DNA from: CAMYMQ01 sp963730305
GTDB taxonomy: Bacteria; Pseudomonadota; Alphaproteobacteria; Bin65
DNA length: 64,000 nt
Direction: 5' to 3'
NCBI GenBank assembly: GCA_963730305.1
Contig: CAVSRB010000001.1
Coordinates: forward strand, 496,001 to 560,000
Part shown: piece after piece, positions 11,385 through 20,845 of the stretch
How positions within the stretch are numbered: the stretch's first letter is position 1
Layout: every line of letters starts with the position of its first letter
Notes under the pieces: generated by a model
What the model was told of the DNA's origin: nothing
The model's input: only the letters and a program-made list of their open reading frames with translations
Database searches by the model: none
Made by a program: the position numbers and the translations under genes

Positions 11385-11500
11385 CCAGGGCGGGGCGTCG
11401 CTGCGGCCAGCAAAATGACCACAATCATGCGCCGAACGCCAGCGTCATCCGGCGTTCCCGGCGATGCGGACGCGACAAATTCCGGAAGCGGCGCCGGCGG

Positions 11501-12988
11501 CTAGAAGTGGCGCATCAGGCTCTGGTAGAAGGCCTCGGCGCTGACGTCATAGCCGCGGGTCGTCATGTGGACGCGGTCGGAATAGGCCAGCGGCGGATCC
11601 TGCCGGCTCCAGCGGTCGAGACCGCACCGGCCCATCACCTTGGACCAGTCCCAGTAGTAGGCGCCGAGCTCGCGGGCGACGCGGCGCTGGATCTCGCGGA
11701 CCTTCTCGAGCGTCGGCGGCTCGTGCCAGTAGCACAGACGGTCGCTGCGGCGCGCGAGCAGCTTGAGGTAGTCTTCCTTGTCGCTCGACCGGAGCTTGCG
11801 GCATTCGTACTTGTCGCGGCGGCGCGCGCTGCGCCCGCACCAGGACGGCAGCATGGCCGCGTCCGGCGCGCCGAGGATCACGAACGAGGCGTGGGGTGCC
11901 ACGCTCTTGAGGAAGGTCAGGCGGGCCCGGAAGTCCCGCTCGTACTCGGCCGGCCGGAGCCGATAGTTGAAGCCCTCGTTGGTGCCGTAGGCGACGATCA
12001 CCAGCGCCGGGTCGAGATGGCGGAACTGCCAGCGCACGATCTTCCGGCTCCAGCGTTCGATGACGTTGACCGTCTCGCCGCCGACGCCATGGCTGACATA
12101 GGCGATGCCGCCGTTGCGCTTGGCGTAGAGCGACACCGACAACAGGTCGATCTCGCCGTTGCCGGCGGGGGAAATCCTGAGCTTCCGGCCGCCCGAGGGA
12201 ATCTTGAAGATGACCCGCGCCGGGGCCCGCTTCTTCGACTCGGTCACCACCGTGCTGATCCGCTTGCCGTCGACGACGACGTCGAACGAGCCGCCATGCG
12301 GGCGCCGCACGAACTCGACCTCGACGAAGCGGAAGGACTTGGTGCCCTTGGGCTCGAGGACGACCTCGTCCTCGGGGTCGAAGCCGCGCAGCGCGTAGCC
12401 GACGATCCCCATCAGGGCGTGGCCGACCGAGCGCCGGCTGCTCTCGACGTCCCAGCCGAGCGTCTGCATGACGTGGGTCTGGGACGGCCGGTAGTAGCGG
12501 TAGACCCGGCCCGGCGCGAGCATGCCGCGGCCCGCGTCGCCGAAGCGGCGCTGCAGGCGCGCCCGCAGGTAGCCGCTGAAGCGGTCGCCGGCGGTGTGGC
12601 TGTCGCCGAGCTGGACGATGGTCAGGCGGTGCTTTTCGCGGTTGTGCTCGAGCGTCCGCAACGCCTTGTAGAACTTGGCGAGGGCGCGGTGCATCGACGA
12701 GCCGAACAGGCCGCTGCCGGTGACGCTGCGGCCCTCCTCGCGCCAGCGCTTGCGCGCCTCCTCGATGCGGCGGCGGATCAGCGCCTCCTGAGCGCGCTCC
12801 TCGGCGCGCCGATCGCGGGTGAAGCTGTCGATGGCGTGCTTGTTCTTGCGGGCCAGCCGGTCGCGCGGCTTGACCGTCACCTTCCCGGCCGCGAGCGCGG
12901 CACCATCCGCGATCGACACGGTCTGGACGGCGGCGAAGGTGACGAATCCCAATGCAGCGAGCGTAACGCCCCCGATCGTCTTCCTCAT
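11501..12988 (-). CDS. Periplasmic SGNH/GDSL hydrolase-fold protein, probable acetyl-transfer partner
   Basis: 495 residues beginning with a signal peptide or single membrane anchor (TLAALGFVTFAAVQTV). The SGNH catalytic residues are in place: GDSHTAGD (S130), a GTNEGF block, and DRVH near the C-terminus (D471, H474). About 90 residues of charged, probably helical sequence precede the catalytic domain. SGNH proteins paired with an MBOAT act as periplasmic O-acetyltransferases (AlgJ/AlgX, PatB) or esterases. The gene is 5 bp downstream of a second SGNH gene and 116 bp upstream of the MBOAT gene. Confidence 0.8.
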   Translation of the reverse strand: MRKTIGGVTLAALGFVTFAAVQTVSIADGAALAAGKVTVKPRDRLARKNKHAIDSFTRDRRAEERAQEALIRRRIEEARKRWREEGRSVTGSGLFGSSMHRALAKFYKALRTLEHNREKHRLTIVQLGDSHTAGDRFSGYLRARLQRRFGDAGRGMLAPGRVYRYYRPSQTHVMQTLGWDVESSRRSVGHALMGIVGYALRGFDPEDEVVLEPKGTKSFRFVEVEFVRRPHGGSFDVVVDGKRISTVVTESKKRAPARVIFKIPSGGRKLRISPAGNGEIDLLSVSLYAKRNGGIAYVSHGVGGETVNVIERWSRKIVRWQFRHLDPALVIVAYGTNEGFNYRLRPAEYERDFRARLTFLKSVAPHASFVILGAPDAAMLPSWCGRSARRRDKYECRKLRSSDKEDYLKLLARRSDRLCYWHEPPTLEKVREIQRRVARELGAYYWDWSKVMGRCGLDRWSRQDPPLAYSDRVHMTTRGYDVSAEAFYQSLMRHF

Positions 12989-12993
12989 TCCCC

Positions 12994-13758
12994 CTACTCA
13001 GGTAACAAGTTGGGTTGCTTCTGCCTGATAACCGTCAATACGTGCTGGGCGACCCGATCATACCCCAGAAAGGAAAAATGAATTCCATCGTTGGCTCGGA
13101 ACCGGTGGCGACGCCCCTTGGCGTCGCTGAAGAAGGCGTCGTAGACGCCCTTGTCGTTCGAGGTCACGTCCCAGGTCGAGATGTAGGTCGCGCCGTCCCG
13201 GCGCGCGACCTCTTCGTATAGCTGGTTCAGATACTGGGAGTCCCTGGCGACCGTCGGGTTGCGCATGATCGGCAGGCCGACCCAGTAGGTCGGAATCTTG
13301 GCCTCCTCGAGCGCTTTGGCGAAACGCTCGAGCCGTTCCTTGTAATACTGCGCCCACTCGTTGGTGCGGAACCGGATCAACCCCTTGCCCCGCGCGACCA
13401 TGCGCTGCCGGTCGTTGGCGCCGACCTGCACGATGAAGGCGTCGATCTTGTACTGGTGGAGCAGCTGAACCAGGTGTGCCTGGTAGTTGTAGGCGGTGAA
13501 GCCGCTCGACACCTTGGACGCCCTGACCACCTTGACCGAATGGTTGCGCGCGTACTCGCGATAGATGGCCGCCCACAGCCCGTCCGCGAGCGAGTCGCCG
13601 AAGACGACGATGGTGATCGGCTTGTGTTTGGCGAGCGCCGTCTTCGGCTGGGCGGCAGACGGTGCGGCGCCGGCGATGGAAAGGGCGGCAACGGCGCAAA
13701 CGAATGCTCCCAGCACGCGGGCCCGGTTGGCGGCGCGCGTGAAAATCCACGACATCAT
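12994..13758 (-). CDS. SGNH hydrolase (DUF459-like), secreted
   Basis: 254 residues with a signal sequence (residues about 12-36, ending PSAAQ). Catalytic blocks are clear: VVFGDSLADG (S56), VGANDRQ (block III Asn) and DGIHFSFLG (D224, H227). The start at 13758 has GGGGAG upstream. It is the first gene of the minus-strand module and is transcribed away from the pel-type operon across a 306-bp spacer. Two SGNH proteins for one MBOAT suggests separate transferase and esterase, or two acetyl-relay steps, as in alginate acetylation; this is inference. Confidence 0.8.
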   Translation of the reverse strand: MMSWIFTRAANRARVLGAFVCAVAALSIAGAAPSAAQPKTALAKHKPITIVVFGDSLADGLWAAIYREYARNHSVKVVRASKVSSGFTAYNYQAHLVQLLHQYKIDAFIVQVGANDRQRMVARGKGLIRFRTNEWAQYYKERLERFAKALEEAKIPTYWVGLPIMRNPTVARDSQYLNQLYEEVARRDGATYISTWDVTSNDKGVYDAFFSDAKGRRHRFRANDGIHFSFLGYDRVAQHVLTVIRQKQPNLLPE

Positions 13759-14064
13759 CGATGATAGCTCCCCTGTCGTCGCGTTGTGGCGGGCTGCAGT
13801 GCCGATGATGCCTTCGCATCTGCGGCGATGCAACCGGGTCCCCCAACAACATTGAGAAAAGCCCGACGATGGAGCGGCGAAATCAGTAAGCCGCCAATTG
13901 GTAGAGTATGTTCAAAATATATGCACGCTTTAACCAATTATTAGAAAAATAACGCCGGTAAGTATTTGTTAAGCATATTTCGAAACGCGACGTTTACTTT
14001 GCCTGGAAGATATTTGGCACCGAATTGATGCTTCTATCGACAACGATAAACAACGGTGTAGGCG
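13759..14064. promoter_or_regulatory. AT-rich divergent promoter region between the acetylation module and the pel-type operon
   Basis: 306 bp with a strong drop in GC content (13,885-14,050 is largely A/T) in an otherwise GC-rich region. It contains the palindrome CCAATTGG at 13894-13901, a related CCAATTATT just downstream, and an imperfect tandem element TAAGTATTT / TAAGCATATTT at 13959-13980. These could be regulator sites controlling both operons, but no specific regulator or -35/-10 pair can be assigned. Confidence 0.5.
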
Positions 14065-15012
14065 GTGCCAAAGCTATATCTCGTTACCGGCGGTGCGGGC
14101 TTCATCGGCTCGCATTTGTGCGACGCGCTGATCGATGAAGGCAACGAGGTCCGGGTGCTCGACGATCTGTCGACCGGGCTCCCCCACAACCTGCCGCCGA
14201 AGGCGGAGCTGATCGTCGGCGACGTCGCCGACCAAGACGTCGTTGCGGCGACGGCCGACGGCGTCGACGGCATCTTCCACCTCGCCGCGATCGCGTCGGT
14301 CGCCCGGTCGGTCGAAGCCTGGCTCGACACCCACCGCGCCAACCTCGACGGCACGATCAACGTGTTCGACGCCGCGCGCATCGCCCGTCCCGGCGGGCCG
14401 GTCCCGGTCGTCTTCGCCTCGTCCGCCGCGATCTACGGCGACAACGGCGCCCTGCCCCTGATCGAAACAGCGGCGCTCAACCCGCTCACGCCTTATGGCG
14501 CCGACAAGGCGGGGTCGGAGCTGCACGGCAAGGCGGCGTGGTCGACCTTCGGCGTGCCCAACACCGGCATGCGCTTCTTCAATGTTTACGGCCCGCGGCA
14601 GGATCCCAACTCGCCCTACTCCGGCGTCATCTCGATCTTCGCCGAGCGCCTGCTCTCGGGCAATCCGCTGCACATCTTCGGCGACGGCGGCCAGACCCGG
14701 GACTTCATCTACGTCGAGGACGTGGTCGCCGCGCTCAGGGCCGCCATGAAGAACTGTGCCCGGGGCACCGCGATCTACAATGTCTGCACCGGCATGCCGA
14801 CGTCGGTGAACACGCTGGTCGAGACACTGGAACGGGTCACCGGCAAGCACGCCTTCATCCAGCACGACCCGCGGCGGTCGGGCGACATCCAGCATTCGTG
14901 CGGCGACCCGTCGCACATGGTGCGCGAGCTGGGCGTCTCCGCCCGAACCCCGCTCAACGTCGGTCTGGCCCACCTGATCGACTGGCAACGCCGGCTGGCC
15001 GCGGCGGCCTGA
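14065..15012 (+). CDS. pelX: UDP-sugar C4-epimerase, PelX-like
   Basis: 315-residue NAD-dependent epimerase/dehydratase (extended SDR). TGGAGFIGSH binds NAD, SSAAIYG supplies the catalytic serine region and YGADK is the YxxxK motif. GTG at 14065 is the start; an in-frame TAG lies just upstream. PelX of some Pseudomonas pel loci converts UDP-GlcNAc to UDP-GalNAc, the Pel precursor. This gene opens the pel-type operon, which supports the same role; substrate specificity is inferred from context. Confidence 0.75.
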   Translation: MPKLYLVTGGAGFIGSHLCDALIDEGNEVRVLDDLSTGLPHNLPPKAELIVGDVADQDVVAATADGVDGIFHLAAIASVARSVEAWLDTHRANLDGTINVFDAARIARPGGPVPVVFASSAAIYGDNGALPLIETAALNPLTPYGADKAGSELHGKAAWSTFGVPNTGMRFFNVYGPRQDPNSPYSGVISIFAERLLSGNPLHIFGDGGQTRDFIYVEDVVAALRAAMKNCARGTAIYNVCTGMPTSVNTLVETLERVTGKHAFIQHDPRRSGDIQHSCGDPSHMVRELGVSARTPLNVGLAHLIDWQRRLAAAA

Positions 15013-15034
15013 ACCTCCGGAAAGGCGACGCGCC

Positions 15035-15919
15035 ATGACGAATCCGCTCCGGAACCGACCGGCACCAGGTCTCGGGAAGCTGACGGCCGCCCTGTTCGCC
15101 GGTGCGCTCGCCCTGGCCCCGTCCGCCGTCTCCGCGACGCCGAAATGGGTGGTCGTCTACACCGACAAGGTGCCGATCGATGCGCTGGTCCCGTACCACA
15201 CGATCGTGCTCGACAGCCGCTACCACCCGCGCCTGCAGCCGCTGATCGACCGCAACAAGTCGCTGCTCGGCTACCTCAGCCTCGGCGAGGTCGAGAAATA
15301 CCGTCCCTACTACAAGCAGCTCGAGAAGGAAGGCATCCTGCTCGGCGTCAACCAGAACTGGCCCGACAGCCGCTACGTCGACCTGCGCGACCCGCGCTGG
15401 ACCCGCCGCGTGATCGAAGAGCTGATCCCGGCCATCCTGCACAAGGGCTTCAACGGTCTCTTCCTCGACACGCTCGACGATGCCGGGCAGCTCGAACGGC
15501 AGGACCCGGTCAAATACAAGGGCATGACCGCCGCCGCTGTCAGTCTGGTCAAGACCATCCGGCAGAACTATCCGCAGATCGTCATCATGATGAACCGGGG
15601 CTACGACATCCTGCCCCAGGTTGCCCGCGACATCGACATCGTCCTCGGCGAGTCGGTCTTCGCCGACTACAACTTCAAGACAAAGACCTATCAGCGCGTC
15701 CCCGACGCGCAATACCGGCAGCAGGTCAAGCTGCTCAAGGCCGCCAAGGCCGAGGCGCCCAAGCTGAAGGTCTTCACGCTCGACTATTGGCGACCCAAGG
15801 ATAGCAAGGGCATCCGGCGGATCTACCGCGCCCAGCGGCAGAACGGCTTCATGCCCTACGTCTCGACCGTGAGGCTGCAGCGCGTCATCCACGAGCCGCG
15901 CGAGACGAGCCGCAAATGA
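15035..15919 (+). CDS. pelA: PelA hydrolase half as a separate protein (GH114/GH166-like)
   Basis: 294 residues with a signal peptide ending SAVSA (about residue 34). The fold-defining blocks match the N-terminal glycoside hydrolase domain of PelA: LGYLSLGEVE, GFNGLFLDTLDD (acidic residues D145, D148, D149) and LGESVFADYNF (E206, at the position expected for the catalytic glutamate). In Pseudomonas aeruginosa this domain is fused to the deacetylase in one protein of about 950 residues; here it is its own gene with its own signal peptide, sharing an ATGA overlap with the deacetylase gene. Predicted role: periplasmic endo-cleavage of the polymer. Confidence 0.8.
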   Translation: MTNPLRNRPAPGLGKLTAALFAGALALAPSAVSATPKWVVVYTDKVPIDALVPYHTIVLDSRYHPRLQPLIDRNKSLLGYLSLGEVEKYRPYYKQLEKEGILLGVNQNWPDSRYVDLRDPRWTRRVIEELIPAILHKGFNGLFLDTLDDAGQLERQDPVKYKGMTAAAVSLVKTIRQNYPQIVIMMNRGYDILPQVARDIDIVLGESVFADYNFKTKTYQRVPDAQYRQQVKLLKAAKAEAPKLKVFTLDYWRPKDSKGIRRIYRAQRQNGFMPYVSTVRLQRVIHEPRETSRK

Positions 15920-18207
15920 AGCGCCTGCTCACCCTGATCGTCGCGCTGCTGGTCTCGGTCTATGTGGCGAAGGACGCCCGCTCCGAGCCCAAGGAGATGC
16001 ATCGCCTGATCGTCGCGCTGTACGACGGCAAGGAGATCAAGAGCCCCGAATTCACGCGCATCCACTCGATCGCGACGATGCCGCTCAACCATCTGGGCCT
16101 GATCGTCCAGCAATACGACGTGCGCAAGGGCCTGCCCCCCGACGACGTGCTCAAGAAGGCGTACGGCGTCTTCACCTGGTTCCTGTCGCCGGCTTTCAAG
16201 GACCCCGGCCCCTATCTGCGCTGGGCCAACAAGCAGATCGACGCCGGCAAGCGCTTCGTCGTGTTCGGACATCCCGGCGTCGAGCGGTCGCAACTCCACT
16301 CCACCCTCGACCGGCGCCAGTTCGATCTGCTGATGCGCCGGATCGGCGTCAACTGGGAAGACGGCTGGGTCGGCCTCACCTACGACACCCGGATCGTCCG
16401 CGTCGATCGCCGGCTCTACGAATTCGAGCGCAAGCTGCCGCTGATCCTGCCCGCCTATCCGCTGGTCACGCCGTCGAGCGCGAAGGTCCGCAGCCTTCTG
16501 GTGGTGACCGACAAGTCCAGCGGCCGCACCAGCCATCTCGCGGTCATCGGCGAAAAAGGCGGCTTCGTCGCCCCCGACTACGCCGTGTTCCTGAACGAGC
16601 GCGACGGCGAATCCCGGCGCGCCTGGTATCTCAATCCCTTCGAGTTCTTCCGGCTCGCCTTCAAGACCGAGGACCTGCCCAAACCGGATACGACCACCCT
16701 GTCCGGCCGGCGCGTCTACTACAGCCACATCGACGGCGACGCCTGGCACAACATCTCCTCTGTCGAGGCCTATATCGGCAAGCACGTGCCCTCGGCGCAG
16801 GTCGCCTACGAGCAGGTCTTCAAGGGCTATCCGGACCTGCCGGTCACGGTCGGCGCGGTGACCGGCGACATCGACCCCGACTGGTACGGCGGCAAGAAGG
16901 CGATCGAGCTCGCCCGCAAGATATACGCCCTGCCCAACGTCGAGGCGGGAACCCATACCCACAGCCATCCGTTCGCGTGGGAATTCTTCCACAAGTTGCC
17001 GCCGTCGGCCGAAATCCCCTACCTGAAGCTCTATCCCATAAGGCCGGGGAAGACGCTTGCCCAATCGGTCTGGGATCCCGAGGCCGTCACCCGCAGCCGC
17101 CTTTTCGCGAAGAAGCGGTTCAAGCCAAAGGCGAACGCGCCCTACAAGCTCGACACGCACTACTATTCGCGGCCCCGCGCCTACGCGGTGAAGAAGTTCG
17201 ACCTCAAGGACGAGCTCATCGGCTCGATCCAATACCTGGAGAAGAACATCCTGCCGCCGGGCAAGAAGGTCATGGTCGTCCAGTGGTCCGGCGATACCGA
17301 CCCGTGGGCCGCGGCCGTCGCCATGACCCGCCGCGCCGGCGTGCGCAACATCAATGGCGGCGACCCCCGCATGGACGGCAATTTCAAGAGCTACGCCTGG
17401 GTTTCGGGGCTCGCCCGGCGCGTCGGCGACCAGTGGCAGGTCTATAGCTCGGGGGCGAACGAGAACATCTACACCCACGAATGGTCGGAACACTATGCCG
17501 CATGGCGCGGCGTCATCGACACCTTCCGCAATACCAAGTCGCCGATCCGGATCAAGCCGATCAACACCTACTACCACTTCTACACCTACGAGCGGAGCGA
17601 CGCCTTCAACGCGCTCAAGATCGTGCTCAACTGGGTTCGCAAGCAGAAGATCGCGCCGGTCACGACCAGCCGGTTCGCGTCGATGGTGGACGGCTTCCTG
17701 TCGACCAGGTTCATCCGCCTCGGCAAGGACCGCTGGCGGATCGAGGACCGCGACGGCATCGAGACGATCCGTTTCGACAAGGCGACCCTCAAGGCCGTCG
17801 ACTTCGACCGCTCGACCGGCGTGATCGGCCAGCGCTGGCACCAGGGCAGCCTGTACGTGGCGCTCGACGCCAACGTCAAGGCGCCGGTCATCGCGATCCG
17901 GGAGATCGACGACGCGGCCCGGCGCAAGCAGGCCGACCGCCCCTATCTGATCGACGCCCGCTGGTCGGTGCGCGGCCTGGCCTGGACGGACAAGGCCTTC
18001 CGGTTCCGCGCGCGCGGCTTCGGCGACGGCGCCTTCCGCTGGCGGGTCCGGGCACCGGGCCTGTACCGGATCGTCGCCACCACCCAGGACGGCAACTCCG
18101 AGACGCTGACCGCGAAGACCGGGACCAACGTGCTGACCTTCCGCCTCAAGACGGTCGACACCAAGCCGAGGGTATTCAAGGTCGAACGCATCGGGGAAGC
18201 GTCGTGA
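15916..18207 (+). CDS. pelA: PelA deacetylase half as a separate protein
   Basis: 763 residues with a signal sequence (LLTLIVALLVSVYVAKDARS). Residues about 28-250 resemble the reductase-like/Rossmann region of PelA. The metal-dependent deacetylase follows: SHIDGDAW (D273, D275) and THTHSHPFAWEFF (H347, H351), which match the metal and catalytic motifs of PelA/CE18 polysaccharide deacetylases. A beta-rich C-terminal region (about 580-760) follows. Predicted role: periplasmic partial de-N-acetylation. The gene is coupled by overlaps to the hydrolase gene upstream and to the TPR gene downstream. Confidence 0.85.
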   Translation: MKRLLTLIVALLVSVYVAKDARSEPKEMHRLIVALYDGKEIKSPEFTRIHSIATMPLNHLGLIVQQYDVRKGLPPDDVLKKAYGVFTWFLSPAFKDPGPYLRWANKQIDAGKRFVVFGHPGVERSQLHSTLDRRQFDLLMRRIGVNWEDGWVGLTYDTRIVRVDRRLYEFERKLPLILPAYPLVTPSSAKVRSLLVVTDKSSGRTSHLAVIGEKGGFVAPDYAVFLNERDGESRRAWYLNPFEFFRLAFKTEDLPKPDTTTLSGRRVYYSHIDGDAWHNISSVEAYIGKHVPSAQVAYEQVFKGYPDLPVTVGAVTGDIDPDWYGGKKAIELARKIYALPNVEAGTHTHSHPFAWEFFHKLPPSAEIPYLKLYPIRPGKTLAQSVWDPEAVTRSRLFAKKRFKPKANAPYKLDTHYYSRPRAYAVKKFDLKDELIGSIQYLEKNILPPGKKVMVVQWSGDTDPWAAAVAMTRRAGVRNINGGDPRMDGNFKSYAWVSGLARRVGDQWQVYSSGANENIYTHEWSEHYAAWRGVIDTFRNTKSPIRIKPINTYYHFYTYERSDAFNALKIVLNWVRKQKIAPVTTSRFASMVDGFLSTRFIRLGKDRWRIEDRDGIETIRFDKATLKAVDFDRSTGVIGQRWHQGSLYVALDANVKAPVIAIREIDDAARRKQADRPYLIDARWSVRGLAWTDKAFRFRARGFGDGAFRWRVRAPGLYRIVATTQDGNSETLTAKTGTNVLTFRLKTVDTKPRVFKVERIGEAS

Positions 18208-20697
18208 GGGTCCGCTACTACCTGATTGCGCTGATCCTTGCGGCGGCCGGATACGGCATCGGGTCGATGCTGCTGCCGCGGGGCGGCGAGCTCGCCCTCG
18301 TCTACTACAAGGCCGGCCGCTACGAAGCCGCGCGCAAGATCCTGGACAAGGAATTGACCGCCGGCGAGCTGACCGCGTCGAACATCCACTACGCCGCCAA
18401 CACCTATCTGCGCCTGGGCGAGACCGATCGGGCGACGGCCCTGGTCGAGCGCTACCTCCGCAATCACCCCGACGACATCGCCGGCCGCCGCATGCTGGGC
18501 CGGCTCTATCAGGAAGCGGGCAAGCCGTCGCTTTACGTCCACAATCTCGAGCTGATCGAGAAGCTCGATCCGTCCCCCAAGACGCGGGTCCTGCTCAAGG
18601 ATCTCTACTACGAACAGGGCATGTACCAGCGCTGGGCGCGCATGCTCAAACGGGTGGTCGACGACGGTAACGGCGCACCCAAGGACTATTTCGACCTGGC
18701 CCAGTTGCTGGCCTCGAAGGGCAAGAAGAAGGAGGCGGTCCGCTACCTCGTGGCGATGCGCGGCCGGGCGCCCAAGGCGTTCGGCCTCAACCAATTCGCC
18801 CTGCTCGCCATCCTCAACATGGACCTGGGCAACGAGAAAGCCGCGATCGCCGCCGCGCGCGACTACCTCAAGTCCAAGACCGAGCCCAGTGCGGCGCTCT
18901 ATTTCGCGGACATGTTCCAGCGCCGCGGCCACGTCGACGCCGCGCTCGGCCTGCTCCTGCCCTATGCCGCCCAGGCCGCAACCAATGACGAACTGCTACG
19001 CGCGCTGACCACGCTCGAGGTCGCGTCGGGCCACGCGGACCGTGCACTCAAGCGTCTGCGCGAGCTCGACGAGCACAACCAGCTCAAACCGGACGAGTTG
19101 AACCTGCTGATCCTCGCGGCGCTCTCGGCGCGGGACTGGACCCAAGCCAAGGAGGCCTTCGACCGCGCCAACGTGGCGCAACTTCCGCACGACACCGTGC
19201 TGCAGATGGTCAACGAGGCCGCCAGCCGCGAGGACGAAGCCTTCGGCCGCCTCGTCAACGAGCGCGTGTCCGATGCGTTCAAGCGGACGAACCCGGTCTC
19301 GGCCGCCCGCATCGCCCTGCTCATCGGCGATCGTCAAGCGGCCGAACGCTGGGCCAACCTCGCCGACGACAGCAGGGTGCTGACCAACCGGGAGCGATTG
19401 AACCTGATCGCGATCTTCGTCGCCCTGCACCAAACCCAGCGGGCCGAGCGGCACCTCCGCGCGGTCGCGCGCGGCGGTGCGGTGCCGGACTACCAGCTCG
19501 TCCGGCTGGCCGTGCTGATGCGCAAATTCGGGATGACGCGCGAAGGAACCCGGCTGTTCGATCGGCTGTCGGCGACTCGGAAATCGCCGTGGCTGTCCGC
19601 CGGCCGGTTGATCCTGACGTGGCAGCGCAACGACCCGGTTACCAAGCTCGACTTCCTCGACAAGCTGGGCACCAACGGCAAGGGCCCCCGCGACTTGCTG
19701 ATCGCCATCTACAACGCCGCGATCGACGCCAAGCTCTATCGCCTCGCGGTGCCGGCGGCCGCGCGGTTGGTCGCCCTCAACAACAGCCTCCAAAACCGGA
19801 TCTGGGAAGCCCGGGCGCTGGCGCTCGCCGGGCAAGCCAAGCGCGCTTTCGCCCTGCTCCGCCCGTTGTTGAAGGACAATCTGGAAGCGCGCCAGATCTA
19901 CGCCGAAGCCGTGCTCGGCGCGCTCAAGTCGGGGACCATCAAGCCGCAGGAAGCCAAGGCCTTCCTGAGCGGTTACCTCGACAATTCGCGCGTGCCGCTG
20001 CAGCAGCGGAAATACATGGTCTACGACCTGGTCGCGTTGAAGGCCTACGACATCGTGCTGCCGGTCATGCGCAAGCTGGCTGCGGCACAGCCCGCCACCT
20101 TCACCAACCTCTATCTCGACGCGCTGGTGCAGGCGAAGCAGAAGAAGGAATTCGCCGCCGCGATCGACCGCGCCGTCGCCCGGGCGACGGCCGTCCCCGA
20201 GCTGAAGAGCCTCGCGAACCTGGCCTTCCAGGAAAACCTGCAGGTGACGGCCCGCAAGGCCTACCTGAAGGTCCAGCGCCAACGCCCGAACGATCCGCAA
20301 GCGCTGAAGTATCTCGGCCTGATCGCTTTCTACACCGACGACAACGCCACGGCGCGCCGGCTGCTGACCCGCTACCTCGCGACCGGCGTCGACGACTACA
20401 AGGCCGATTTCGCCCTCGGCGAGGTCATCACCAAGTTCTCGGACTGGCGACAGCGCCACGCCGTATTTCCGGCGCGCCCTGGCCAAGATCCTGAAGATCA
20501 AGTCGCCGACCATCGACGACCTGAAAATGAAGGCCCAATTGCTCCATCGCAACGGCCGGTTCGAGGCGGCGATCAAGACCTACGAGCGCCTGCTCCGCCT
20601 GCGGCCGCGCGACGTGAAGCTGCGCAACCAGTATATCGACTTCCTGATCGCGATCGGACGGTACGACCGCGCGCGACAGCTGGAGCAGCGCAGCTAA
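18204..20697 (+). CDS. pelB: PelB-like TPR protein, no beta-barrel domain seen, one frame break
   Basis: GTG start overlapping the deacetylase stop (GTGA). An N-terminal membrane helix (residues about 4-24) is followed by about 800 residues of helical TPR-type repeats, such as LVYYKAGRYEAARKILDKEL and RYDRARQLEQ. A single-base loss near 20447 breaks the frame; after it SATPYFRRALAKILK continues in the alternative frame to a TAA at 20697, for about 831 residues. P. aeruginosa PelB is about 1190 residues and ends in a 16-strand outer-membrane barrel that exports the polymer. No barrel-like C-terminus is visible here: the protein ends in a TPR. Confidence 0.75.
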
Positions 20698-20845
20698 GTC
20701 CCTTCAAGGGTTCAGCGAAGGACATTCGCATCCAACTCTTGAGCATACCTTGGAGCGGGACTTCCACCGCAAGCGCTTTAATTTGTCCAACATTTTAATT
20801 GATTAGAGTTTTGCTTAATTCTTCTTGTCGGATTATTTTATCCTC

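Noticed and set aside
8532..11504. 990-codon plus-strand open frame
   Set aside because: Antisense to the well-supported hydrolase, MBOAT and small-protein genes; its composition is low-complexity Arg/Asp/Gln typical of antisense frames in GC-rich DNA.
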